Shown piece by piece: positions 18,961-26,803 of a DNA stretch of 64,000 nt. The DNA is taken from assembly GCA_022711435.1 (NCBI GenBank), contig JAKLFB010000014.1:62001-126000 (forward strand), given 5' to 3'. Origin of the DNA: Verrucomicrobiota bacterium. GTDB taxonomy: Bacteria > Verrucomicrobiota > Verrucomicrobiia > Limisphaerales > UBA1319. The notes under the pieces were generated by a model. The model worked only from the letters and a program-made list of their open reading frames with translations. It ran no database searches and had not been told where the DNA came from. The position numbers and the translations under genes are program-made. The stretch's first letter is position 1, and every line of letters starts with the position of its first letter.

Positions 18961-19263
18961 CTACGGCCGCGCTTTCCTCCGAACCGACGAGACGCACCGG
19001 AAGAAATCCATCACACAGGGCGTCACCAGCCGGTAGAACACCTGGGCTCCCCGCTTGTCGTCGTCCACGATCCCGGCGTTCCGCAGCACGGACAGGTGCC
19101 GGGAGACCGTGGGCATCTCGGATCCGACCAGCGCCGCCAGATCGCAGACGCAGCGCTCGCCTCGAGACAGCTCGTCCAGCATGAGCAGACGCCCCGGATG
19201 CGCCAGGGCTTTGAACACCTGCGCCTGGGCCTTGAACCGCGCGACCGAGAGTTGGTTTGCCAT
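18961..19263 (-). CDS. ArsR/SmtB-family metal(loid)-responsive repressor
   Basis: 100 residues forming a single winged-helix domain. The ELSRGERCVCDLA segment contains the Cys38-x-Cys40 pair of arsenite/antimonite or Cd/Pb-sensing ArsR proteins; the recognition helix is SEMPTVSRHLSVLRNAGIV. Cys83 and Cys90 near the C-terminus are further candidates for ligands. No arsenic (arsC, acr3, arsB) or metal efflux gene is adjacent: the neighbours are a ClC antiporter downstream and a divergent secreted glycosidase. A 10-bp perfect palindrome upstream is a likely autoregulatory operator. The ligand could be a metalloid or another thiol-reactive signal. Confidence 0.9.
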   Translation of the reverse strand: MANQLSVARFKAQAQVFKALAHPGRLLMLDELSRGERCVCDLAALVGSEMPTVSRHLSVLRNAGIVDDDKRGAQVFYRLVTPCVMDFFRCVSSVRRKARP

Positions 19264-19281
19264 GCCAAGGAAGTCTTAGCT

Positions 19282-19304
19282 ATATGGCGAAATATTTCAA
19301 ATAT
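19282..19304. promoter_or_regulatory. Candidate ArsR operator
   Basis: Perfect palindrome GAAATATTTC (19289-19298) flanked by ATAT at 19282-19285 and ATAT at 19301-19304. It is AT-rich in a GC-rich surround and lies about 20-40 bases before the arsR start, the usual place for an ArsR/SmtB autoregulatory site. It could also act on the divergent glycosidase gene at 19422. Confidence 0.5.
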
Positions 19305-19421
19305 AATCTGAAAGCCAGAGGGCGCTCGGTCCGCTGGCCCCGCGCACTCGGCTCGTGTTTGCTTGAATCCGCATGCCAATCTCGGACAAAATGTCCACCG
19401 GACAGCGGCTGCTTTTTAATC

Positions 19422-21989
19422 ATGACTATGAAAGCCATTTGGGGTGCGGTCTGCGTGGCGGCGTTTTCCGCGGGCGCGCTTTTGGGGCAGACGGCGGCAG
19501 CGGAGGAGGAGGGCATGTTTCCCTTCGTCATCCCCGGGCTGGCCGCTCCACCGGCGGGCTCGGCAGTGGACGTCTCCTGGCTGAACGACCGGCCGGCCGG
19601 CGGGCACGGCTTCGTGCGGGCGCGCGACGGGCATTTCATCGATGGGCGCGGGAAGCGGATTCGATTCCTGGCCAGCAATGTCACGTTCGGAACCTGCTTT
19701 CCCGACCATGCTGCCGCGGACAAGCTGGCGGCGCGCATGGCCAGCCTGGGCATCAATTGCATTCGGTTCCACCATGCTGATAACCAGGCCGCCCCCCGCG
19801 GCATCTGGAAGGCCGGCACGCCCAAGAAGAACGAGTTCGATCCCGGCCAGCTCGACCGTCTGGACTATTTCATCGCCGCCCTGAAGCGCGAGGGCGTCTA
19901 CGCCAACATCAATCTTCATGTCTCGCGCAACTACTGGGAAGGCGAGGACTTTCCCGACGGGCTGGCCGGCAACCGGGAACGCCAGGAGCAGCTCCCCCAC
20001 TACGGCAAGGGCATCGATAAGATCAACGACCAGATGATCCGCATGCAGCGCGATTATGCCCGCGCGCTGCTCACCCATGTGAACCCCTACACGAAAACCA
20101 GCTACGCCAAGGAGCCGTGCGTGGCCATCGTCGAGCTCAACAACGAAAACTCGCTGCTGCAGCTCAAGGTGGCGTCGCTGCCGGAGTATTACCGGGCGGG
20201 GGTGATGAGGAAATGGAACCTCTGGCTGCGGGCCCGATACGGATCGACGGAGAAGCTGGCCGCCGCCTGGGGTGGGAGCGAGCCCCTGGGGATGAATCTT
20301 CTGCCAGAGCGGCCCGCCATCCAGGGCAGCCAGTATCTGGCGGCGGCCGCCGGCGAGGCCGGCGAAGCGGTCGTCTCCCTGCTCCAGGCGCCTGAGGTGA
20401 GCTGGCACGCCCAGCTGCATTGGGGCGGGCTGACCCTCGAGGAGGGCCAGCTCTACACGCTCGAGTTCAGCGCGCGCTCCGATCTCCCGCGGCGGCTGCC
20501 GGTGAGCACCCGCCTGAACAAGCCGGACTGGCACAACTGCGGGCTGGCGGAGGATGCCGAGCTGGGGCCCCAGTGGAAGACTTACCGGTACGCCTTCCGG
20601 GCGGCGCGCGTCGAGCCGGGGGCGGTGCGCTTGGACATGGTCGCCGGCGGGGGGCCGTCGGGCCGTTTCGCGATCCGCGATCTCGCCCTGCGCCGCGGCG
20701 GATCGATCGGGCTCCAGCCTGGCGAGTCGATCGAGGCCGGCAACATCGATGCCCCTGCGCGCACACAAGGCTCCCCCCGGGGGCTGGACTGGACGCGCTT
20801 TTTGGCCGAGACCGAGCGGGCTTACACGGACGGGATGCGGGCGTTCCTGAAGCAGGAGCTGGGCGTCGAGGCCGCCATCCTTGATACTCAGGCCAGCTAC
20901 GGCGGCGTGGCCGGGACCTACCGGGAATCCTTCAACGACTTGGTCGACATGCATGCCTACTGGCAGCACCCCCAATTCCCCGGCCGCCCGTGGGACAGCG
21001 CTAATTGGAGCATCCGCAACACCCCGATGGCATCCGACAGAAGCGGTGGCAACCTGGCGCGCCTGGCCGTCTACCGAATGGCGGATAAGCCTTTCACGAT
21101 CAGCGAATACGACCATCCCGCCCCCAGCCACTACGCGGCGGAGATGTTCCCCACGATCGCCAGCTTCGGCGCGTTTCAGGATTGGGACGGCCTGTTCCAG
21201 TTCGACTGGGGGGGCACGGACTCGGATGCGCGCCGGATCACGGGCTACTTCGCGCTCCAGCAGCATCCCGGAAAGCTGGCCTTCCTCCCCGCCGCGGCGC
21301 TGATGTTTCGCCGGGGAGACGTCGAGGCCGCGCGAAGCACGGCGCGGCTGAGCATCCCCGCCGACCAGGTCGGGAAGCTCGCCGCAGACAACATCTCGAT
21401 GTCGGAGGCGTGGCGCAAAGCCGGCCTGGCCGACGGCGACATGCTCAGCCGCCGTCTGGAGCTGAGGTTCACGGCAGGCGGCAAGCTGGAGCTCGAGAGG
21501 ACGATGGGAGCCGTCTCGCCGATCGCCTGGGACACCGAGACAGGGCTGTACACCGTGGATGCGCCGGCCGCCAAAGTCGTGGCCGGACGCTGCACCGCCA
21601 AGATCACACGGCTCGACGGCGCCGAGTTCGACGTGAAATCCAATCCGCGCGGCTTCGCCGCCCTCGCGCTCAATGCGGTCGACGGCCAGCCACTGGCCCG
21701 GTCGCGCCGGCTGCTCCTCACGGCGGTCGGGAACGTCGAGAACACCGGCATGGGCTGGAATGCCGATCACACCAGCGTGGGCACAAGGTGGGGCAGCGCG
21801 CCGACGATCTGCGAGGGCATCGCGGCACGGATCACGCTGGCCACGGAAGCCCGCGGCGCCAGGGTGCACGCGCTGGACGCGGCCGGGGCGCGCATGGCAG
21901 AGGTGCCCGCCACCGCGAGGGGGGGCAAGCTCACTTTTGACATCGGTCCCCGGTTCCGGACACTCTGGTATGAAGTGGCGGCGAACTGA
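19422..21989 (+). CDS. Secreted GH5-like glycoside hydrolase with inserted carbohydrate-binding-like domain
   Basis: 855 residues from the ATG at 19422 (a second ATG at 19428 is as good); both directly precede a signal peptide ending near AAAEEE. A TIM-barrel cellulase-like domain follows: GINCIRFHHADN early, VELNNEN as the acid/base NE motif near nt 20150, and FTISEYDHP as the nucleophile block near nt 21100. Between the two, roughly residues 320-426, sits a beta-rich CBM4/9-like module (LYTLEFSARSD ... WKTYRYAF). The C-terminal 200 residues are beta-rich. Likely acts outside the cytoplasm on a beta-glycan; exact family and substrate are not resolved. A second secreted glycosidase-like gene follows after 25 bases. 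Confidence 0.75.
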   Translation: MTMKAIWGAVCVAAFSAGALLGQTAAAEEEGMFPFVIPGLAAPPAGSAVDVSWLNDRPAGGHGFVRARDGHFIDGRGKRIRFLASNVTFGTCFPDHAAADKLAARMASLGINCIRFHHADNQAAPRGIWKAGTPKKNEFDPGQLDRLDYFIAALKREGVYANINLHVSRNYWEGEDFPDGLAGNRERQEQLPHYGKGIDKINDQMIRMQRDYARALLTHVNPYTKTSYAKEPCVAIVELNNENSLLQLKVASLPEYYRAGVMRKWNLWLRARYGSTEKLAAAWGGSEPLGMNLLPERPAIQGSQYLAAAAGEAGEAVVSLLQAPEVSWHAQLHWGGLTLEEGQLYTLEFSARSDLPRRLPVSTRLNKPDWHNCGLAEDAELGPQWKTYRYAFRAARVEPGAVRLDMVAGGGPSGRFAIRDLALRRGGSIGLQPGESIEAGNIDAPARTQGSPRGLDWTRFLAETERAYTDGMRAFLKQELGVEAAILDTQASYGGVAGTYRESFNDLVDMHAYWQHPQFPGRPWDSANWSIRNTPMASDRSGGNLARLAVYRMADKPFTISEYDHPAPSHYAAEMFPTIASFGAFQDWDGLFQFDWGGTDSDARRITGYFALQQHPGKLAFLPAAALMFRRGDVEAARSTARLSIPADQVGKLAADNISMSEAWRKAGLADGDMLSRRLELRFTAGGKLELERTMGAVSPIAWDTETGLYTVDAPAAKVVAGRCTAKITRLDGAEFDVKSNPRGFAALALNAVDGQPLARSRRLLLTAVGNVENTGMGWNADHTSVGTRWGSAPTICEGIAARITLATEARGARVHALDAAGARMAEVPATARGGKLTFDIGPRFRTLWYEVAAN

Positions 21990-22014
21990 TCCTGCATGCA
22001 GGCTGCGCTTGGAT

Positions 22015-23748
22015 ATGACAACGATGAGATCCTCGATTCTGATGGCCGCGCTGCTTCTGGGGCCGGCCCTGCCCGGCCCGGCTCAGGTCCTGCGCCACTC
22101 GGATGTGGTCTTCATGTATTCGGCTTCGGCCAAGACCTATGAGGAGTATGGCGCGACCGTGCTGGCGTGGGGCGGGACGCCCACGCCCCAGTCGCTGGCC
22201 AATGCGCGCGGCGTGAGGTGGTTCGGCAGCGTGGGCATGGTGACCGAGTTCCGGGCCTATCACAGCCGGTTCCCCGATCGCTACGAGGAAGGGCTCTGCC
22301 GCGATGCGGATGGCCGGCCGGTGAAAGTCCCGTGGCTCACCGACCATCAATCGAAGGGGGTCCCCTACTGGTGGTGCTGCACGCGGCAGCCGCTGTTCCG
22401 TCAGTTTCTGCGGGACCGAGTCGTCGAGACGATCCAGGCCGGAGCGCAAGGATTGCACATCGACGATCATCTGGGGACCGCGGGCGGGCTGTGGCTGGGG
22501 ATATGTTTTTGCGACCGATGCCTCGATGGATTCCGCGGCTACCTGGCCGCGCTGCCGGCGGCCGAGCTCGAGCATCTGGGCATCCGCGATCCCGCCGGCT
22601 ACAACTTTCGGGACCAGGTCCGGACCTGGATTGCGGCGGGCGGCAGCGGGGCCAGCCGCAAGGCAACGGGGCATCCTCTGTGGCGCCACTGGTCGATCTA
22701 CCAGGGCCGCGGCGCGGCGGCGTTCATGCTGGAGCTGCGGGAGCTGGCTGCGCGAACGGCAGGGCGCCCCGTGCCGGTGGGTGCGAATGCCGGCCTGCTC
22801 TGGCCGGGCCATCTGGTCGATTACCAGGCGCTGGATCTGTTCACGGCGGAGACCGACCATCGCGCCGCGGGCCGGCAGCCGAGCGACCTCCCGCTGGTCG
22901 CCTATCGGATGGCTGAATCGATGGGCCGCCCCTATGCCGCCACAGCCAGCGGCGGCGATTGGGCGTTCATCAAGGAGCATGACCTTCCCGGACTGGTTCG
23001 CTGCTGGATCGCGCTCTCCTACGCAGCCGGCCAGCGGCTCATGGCGCCGCATCGCCAATGGTGCCACACCCCCGAGAAGGGCACGCATTGGTACGACGGG
23101 CCATCGGCGAGGTTCGCCCCCCTCTACCGCTTCGTCCGGGCTCACCCGGAATGGTTCGACGGCTATGCCACGCATGCGGACGTCGGCGTGGTGATCCCCC
23201 ACCGCGCCTATGCCCGGAACCCGCGGCGCTGGTTCGACCTCTGCAATTCGCTGGCGTCGGCAAACCTCGGCTACCGACTGCACCTCGCGGGCGATGAGGC
23301 GGTGGATCATCCGCTGGACGAGCCCGGCCTTGCCGCCTGCCCTGCCTTGATCCTGGTCGATACCAATGACCTGACGCAGGCCGATCGAGACCGGTTGCGG
23401 CGCACCATTCCCGGCCAGCGCCGGTTCGAATCCGCCGAGGACGCGCTCGCCGCGATCGTGCCCGCCGTGAAGGCCGAAGCCGCAGGGCCGGTCCGGGTGC
23501 TGCCCCGGGTCCGATCCGGGGCGGCTGTGATCCACCTGCTCAACTACCGGTATGATGCGGGTCGGGACGATGTGACGCCACTGGAGAACGTGCGGCTGAC
23601 GGTGAATCGATCCGCCCTGGGTCTGACGCGGGCAAGCCGGGCCACCCTCCTCACACCCGAAGGCGGTGAAGCGCCGCTGGAATACCGCGACGGACAGGTC
23701 ACAGTTCCCCGGATCGATCTCTGGACGCTGCTTCGCATCGAGCCCTAA
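22015..23748 (+). CDS. Secreted TIM-barrel glycosidase-like protein
   Basis: 577 residues from the ATG at 22015 (second ATG at 22024), followed by a signal peptide ending near PGPAQ. The open frame continues upstream inside the preceding gene but is not coding there. Motifs suggest a GH42/GHL-type barrel: AGAQGLHIDDHLG, then a CFCDRCLDGFRGYL Cys cluster, and later a glutamine-amidotransferase-like trimerisation-type region (ADVGVVIPHR, LILVDTNDL). The C-terminus (HLLNYRYDAGRDDVTPLENVRL) resembles the final beta domain of beta-galactosidase-like and related Verrucomicrobial proteins. It is transcribed with the upstream GH5-like gene (25-base gap). Enzymatic activity and substrate are not established. 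Confidence 0.6.
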   Translation: MTTMRSSILMAALLLGPALPGPAQVLRHSDVVFMYSASAKTYEEYGATVLAWGGTPTPQSLANARGVRWFGSVGMVTEFRAYHSRFPDRYEEGLCRDADGRPVKVPWLTDHQSKGVPYWWCCTRQPLFRQFLRDRVVETIQAGAQGLHIDDHLGTAGGLWLGICFCDRCLDGFRGYLAALPAAELEHLGIRDPAGYNFRDQVRTWIAAGGSGASRKATGHPLWRHWSIYQGRGAAAFMLELRELAARTAGRPVPVGANAGLLWPGHLVDYQALDLFTAETDHRAAGRQPSDLPLVAYRMAESMGRPYAATASGGDWAFIKEHDLPGLVRCWIALSYAAGQRLMAPHRQWCHTPEKGTHWYDGPSARFAPLYRFVRAHPEWFDGYATHADVGVVIPHRAYARNPRRWFDLCNSLASANLGYRLHLAGDEAVDHPLDEPGLAACPALILVDTNDLTQADRDRLRRTIPGQRRFESAEDALAAIVPAVKAEAAGPVRVLPRVRSGAAVIHLLNYRYDAGRDDVTPLENVRLTVNRSALGLTRASRATLLTPEGGEAPLEYRDGQVTVPRIDLWTLLRIEP

Positions 23749-23832
23749 ATCACTGTACAACAATTACTTGCACTTTTTGAGGGCGGATGACGGCGCAGGC
23801 CCTTCGCGTGAGATCGATCGTGCAGCTGTCTG

Positions 23833-24651
23833 TCAATACGCCATCAGCCGGCGGGTGGCGGTGGCGATGTCCTTGACGCGCTGGGTTCCCGCTTCGCGCT
23901 CGATCACGACGGCGCCGTCGTAGCCGCACTCGGCGAGCACGTTGAGGAAGGCGAAGGAATTCACCTGCCCCTCTCCCCAGACGACCTCGGCGCCCCACGT
24001 GCCGGGCTTCTTCGTGCGGATGGCGTCCTTGATGTGGATATGGCGCACCCAGGGCGAGAGCCGACGGAACGCGGTCAGGGGCTCGTCCTTGTTGTAGAGG
24101 ATGAGATTGGCGGGGTCGAAGTTGAGGAGGACGCTGGGATGGTTGAGGGTCTCGACGAAGCGCTGCAGCTCCTCGGCGGTCTCCTGGCCGGTCTCCATGA
24201 GGAGCGTCACGCCGGCTTCGCCTGCGCTGTCGCCCAGGAACCGGACGCGGTCGTAGAACTTCTTGGCGTAGGCATGGTTGGAATGGTCGAGGAACCCGAC
24301 GTGCATGAGGATGTATTTGGATCCCAACTGGGCGGTGAGTTTGGCGGCCTTGGCGAAGGCCTTGCCGCTCTCGGGCCAGTGCGCGTCGGGCGCAATGCCG
24401 CCGGTGGCCTTGATCGTGTCCAGCGTCGAGTAATCCTCGTAGTCGTAGTTCATCATGCCGGCAGTGATCGTCCATCCCTGGCGTTTGACTGCCTCGAGGT
24501 AGGCATCGCCGTCCCGGCCCAGGGCGGGGGCGATGGCCAGATTGATGTGCTCGAGGCCCATCGCCGCCATGGCCGTGCCGATCTCGTCAACGCCCTTCTG
24601 AAAGGACCAGCTGCAAACCCCGATAGGCCATTTGTTGCCGCATTTTTGCAT
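23833..24651 (-). CDS. Sugar phosphate isomerase/epimerase family (xylose isomerase-like TIM barrel)
   Basis: 272 residues from the ATG at 24651, with AAAGGA as Shine-Dalgarno about 7 bases upstream. No signal peptide. The fold is the AP endonuclease 2/xylose isomerase-like TIM barrel: metal-binding and active-site blocks include LLMETGQE, LLNFDPANL, HIHIKDA and a late EREAG. Such proteins isomerise or epimerise sugars or keto-sugars. It is the second gene of a two-gene operon (26-base gap) after a Gfo/Idh dehydrogenase, a pairing known from keto-sugar and inositol pathways. Convergent with the secreted glycosidase pair. Confidence 0.85.
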   Translation of the reverse strand: MQKCGNKWPIGVCSWSFQKGVDEIGTAMAAMGLEHINLAIAPALGRDGDAYLEAVKRQGWTITAGMMNYDYEDYSTLDTIKATGGIAPDAHWPESGKAFAKAAKLTAQLGSKYILMHVGFLDHSNHAYAKKFYDRVRFLGDSAGEAGVTLLMETGQETAEELQRFVETLNHPSVLLNFDPANLILYNKDEPLTAFRRLSPWVRHIHIKDAIRTKKPGTWGAEVVWGEGQVNSFAFLNVLAECGYDGAVVIEREAGTQRVKDIATATRRLMAY

Positions 24652-24677
24652 AACAGTATCCTTTGAATTTCGAGTGG

Positions 24678-25724
24678 TTATTTTCCGATCTTGACCGTCT
24701 TGCCGGTTTTCGCGGATTTCCGTTCGGCGTCCACGATCTTGACGGAATCGCGGGACTGCTCGGGTGTGATGATGGAGGGGACCTTTTTGCCGTTGAGGAC
24801 ATCGAGGAACCACTGGATCTCGTATTCGTAGCCCTCGCCGGGCGCCAGCTCGGGCACGAAGGCCTCGCCTTTGGCCGGATAGACGCAGAGGGGTTTCTCG
24901 CGCTTGCCGTCGAGGAGGACGACAGCCTTCTCGAAGGTCACGACATAGCTGGCCTCGAAGCCCATCGTCTGGGTCATGGCCCAGCTGCCCTCCGCGGTCA
25001 CCGCCGGGCCGCCCACGTCGTAGAGGGTCGAGATGTAGAGCATCTCGCCGCCCTTGCCGAAGGCCGCCGTGCTGGTGACTGCCCGGGGCATGCCGAACAG
25101 GAAATTGACCATGTCGGTGTCGTGGATGTGGAGGTCGAGCGCCACGCCGCCGCTCTTGGCCTCGTCGGCGAACCAGTTCGTGCCCTTCTGCCAGCCGGGA
25201 GGTGCGCTGAAGCGGCGGAAGGAGGCGGCGAGGACGCGGCCGTATTTCTGGCTGTCGACCAGCTTCTTGAGAAACACGTAGCTCGGCCAGAACCGGAGGC
25301 AGTGGGCGACCATGAGCTGAGCGCCTCGGGGGGCCTTTCGGGCCGCCTGGATCATCTTGTTGCAGTCGGCGGCGTGCAGGGCCATGGGCTTTTCGCACAG
25401 GACGCTAACGCCCGCCTCGATGGCCTTGACCGTCAAAGGCACGTGGAGAGGCGTGGGCAGCGTCAGGGAGATCACGTCCAGATCGGCCTCGGCCAGCATC
25501 CGGTCGAAATCGTCGTAGATCCGGGCCTCGCCGAAATCGGTCGTCGCGTCCGCTCCGGCGATATTGCCGCCGGTGGTGGGCGCGGTGAACTGGGAAAGAT
25601 CCTTGTCGCAGAGGGCCACGACCTGGGCGCCCTTCATCTTTTTCCAATTGCCGTAATGCATGCGCCCCATGAAACCGAAGCCGACGATCCCGACTCGTTT
25701 CACAGCCTTTTTCGTTGTCGCCAT
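24678..25724 (-). CDS. Gfo/Idh/MocA family oxidoreductase
   Basis: 348 residues from the ATG at 25724, chosen for its Shine-Dalgarno (AAGGAAG) and because the Rossmann motif VGIVGFGFMGRMHYGNW begins 11 residues later; an upstream ATG would add a 54-residue leader without conservation. The EKP motif is VLCEKPMALHAADCNK. The C-terminal domain has GGVALDLHIHDTDMVNFLFG, the conserved D-x-x-x-H-D block of sugar dehydrogenases in this family. Cytosolic NAD(P)-dependent oxidation or reduction of a sugar is expected. It lies upstream of and is probably co-transcribed with the TIM-barrel isomerase. Confidence 0.88.
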   Translation of the reverse strand: MATTKKAVKRVGIVGFGFMGRMHYGNWKKMKGAQVVALCDKDLSQFTAPTTGGNIAGADATTDFGEARIYDDFDRMLAEADLDVISLTLPTPLHVPLTVKAIEAGVSVLCEKPMALHAADCNKMIQAARKAPRGAQLMVAHCLRFWPSYVFLKKLVDSQKYGRVLAASFRRFSAPPGWQKGTNWFADEAKSGGVALDLHIHDTDMVNFLFGMPRAVTSTAAFGKGGEMLYISTLYDVGGPAVTAEGSWAMTQTMGFEASYVVTFEKAVVLLDGKREKPLCVYPAKGEAFVPELAPGEGYEYEIQWFLDVLNGKKVPSIITPEQSRDSVKIVDAERKSAKTGKTVKIGK

Positions 25725-25917
25725 AGTTCGTCTTCCTTTGCTGGGTTTGGTTCGTCCCGACGCTGCGGCCAGGGTCCTACATCCGGCGAGGATCGTCAAT
25801 CCTGCATCCGCATTCGGGGCGCTCTTTGCGCGCGAGCCTGGGCATTTCGGCCGATGAAAACGCGATCCCAGGAAATCGCTGGCCAAGCGGTCCGATTCGG
25901 GTCATTGTATCCGGGCC

Positions 25918-26772
25918 ATGCGCTTCTCGGTGGACACAAAAGATCCGCATGCGGTGGCCGGACATGTTCTGGCGATCTACCGGGCCGGATTTCCGGAGGG
26001 TGATCCGGCGTTTGTGCCGCGGGTATTCGAGTGGGCAGTGGATTGCTTTGCGGGCCGCTACGCGAACTACCAGGCCATCGACGCGCCCTACCACGATCTC
26101 GAGCACACGATGCAGGGGACGGTCTGCCTGGCGGACCTGATGCGCGGCTGGCTCGAGGCGGGCGAGGCGCCCGTTCTGACGCAGCCGGTGTTCGAGAAGG
26201 CGCTGGTGGCCATGCTGCTGCACGACACTGGCTACCTGAAAACCCGCGAGGACGCCCAAGGCACCGGCGCCAAATACACGCCCATCCATGAGGATCGCAG
26301 CGCCGGATTCGCCGCCCGGCTTCTGACGGAGAAGCAATACCCGCTCCTGTTCGTCCGGTCGGTCCAGCAGATGATCCATTGCACCAGCATGCACACGGAT
26401 CCGCGGCAGCTTCCGTTTTCGAGCGCCGTCGAGCGCCGGGCCGGCTGCGCGCTGGGGACTGCCGACCTGCTGGGCCAGATGGCGGCGGACGATTACGTCG
26501 ACAAATTGCCCGTCCTGTTCGAGGAATACGAGGAATCGGCGCGCTACAACCCGACTCGCGGGGCCGGCAGCACCCACTTTGCCAGCCCGGAGGATCTGCT
26601 GCGCCAGACGCCCGCGTTCTGGGAACGGTATGTCTGGCCCCGGCTCAACCGGCAGCTTCAGGGCGTCCACCGGTTCCTGAACCGCCCCTGCCCCAACGGC
26701 CCGAATCCCTACCTGGACGGTGTCGAGGCGAACTTGAACCGCGTCCGCCGCCGGCTGGCTGAAAGCGGCTAG
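25918..26772 (+). CDS. HD-domain phosphohydrolase-like protein
   Basis: 284 residues. Metal-binding HD signature is visible: His59 and His63 (YHDLEHT), His102-Asp103 (LLHDTGYL), His124 in YTPIHEDRS. The order H..HD..H with the acidic and helical context is that of HD/PDEase domains that cleave nucleotides or cyclic nucleotides. No sensor or transmembrane region is present, so it is a stand-alone cytosolic enzyme. The UvrD-like helicase gene begins 31 bases downstream on the same strand, suggesting co-transcription. Substrate is not predictable from sequence. Confidence 0.8.
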   Translation: MRFSVDTKDPHAVAGHVLAIYRAGFPEGDPAFVPRVFEWAVDCFAGRYANYQAIDAPYHDLEHTMQGTVCLADLMRGWLEAGEAPVLTQPVFEKALVAMLLHDTGYLKTREDAQGTGAKYTPIHEDRSAGFAARLLTEKQYPLLFVRSVQQMIHCTSMHTDPRQLPFSSAVERRAGCALGTADLLGQMAADDYVDKLPVLFEEYEESARYNPTRGAGSTHFASPEDLLRQTPAFWERYVWPRLNRQLQGVHRFLNRPCPNGPNPYLDGVEANLNRVRRRLAESG

Positions 26773-26803
26773 CGTCTCTCGCCTCTCCACCGCGTGCGAT
26801 CCC

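Noticed and set aside
19416..21869. A 817-codon open frame on the minus strand opposite the GH5-like gene, and similar ones opposite pheT, the RND genes and recC.
   Set aside because: These are the usual antisense frames of high-GC genes: no conserved motifs, Arg/Gly/Ala/His-rich. The sense genes have clear domains.
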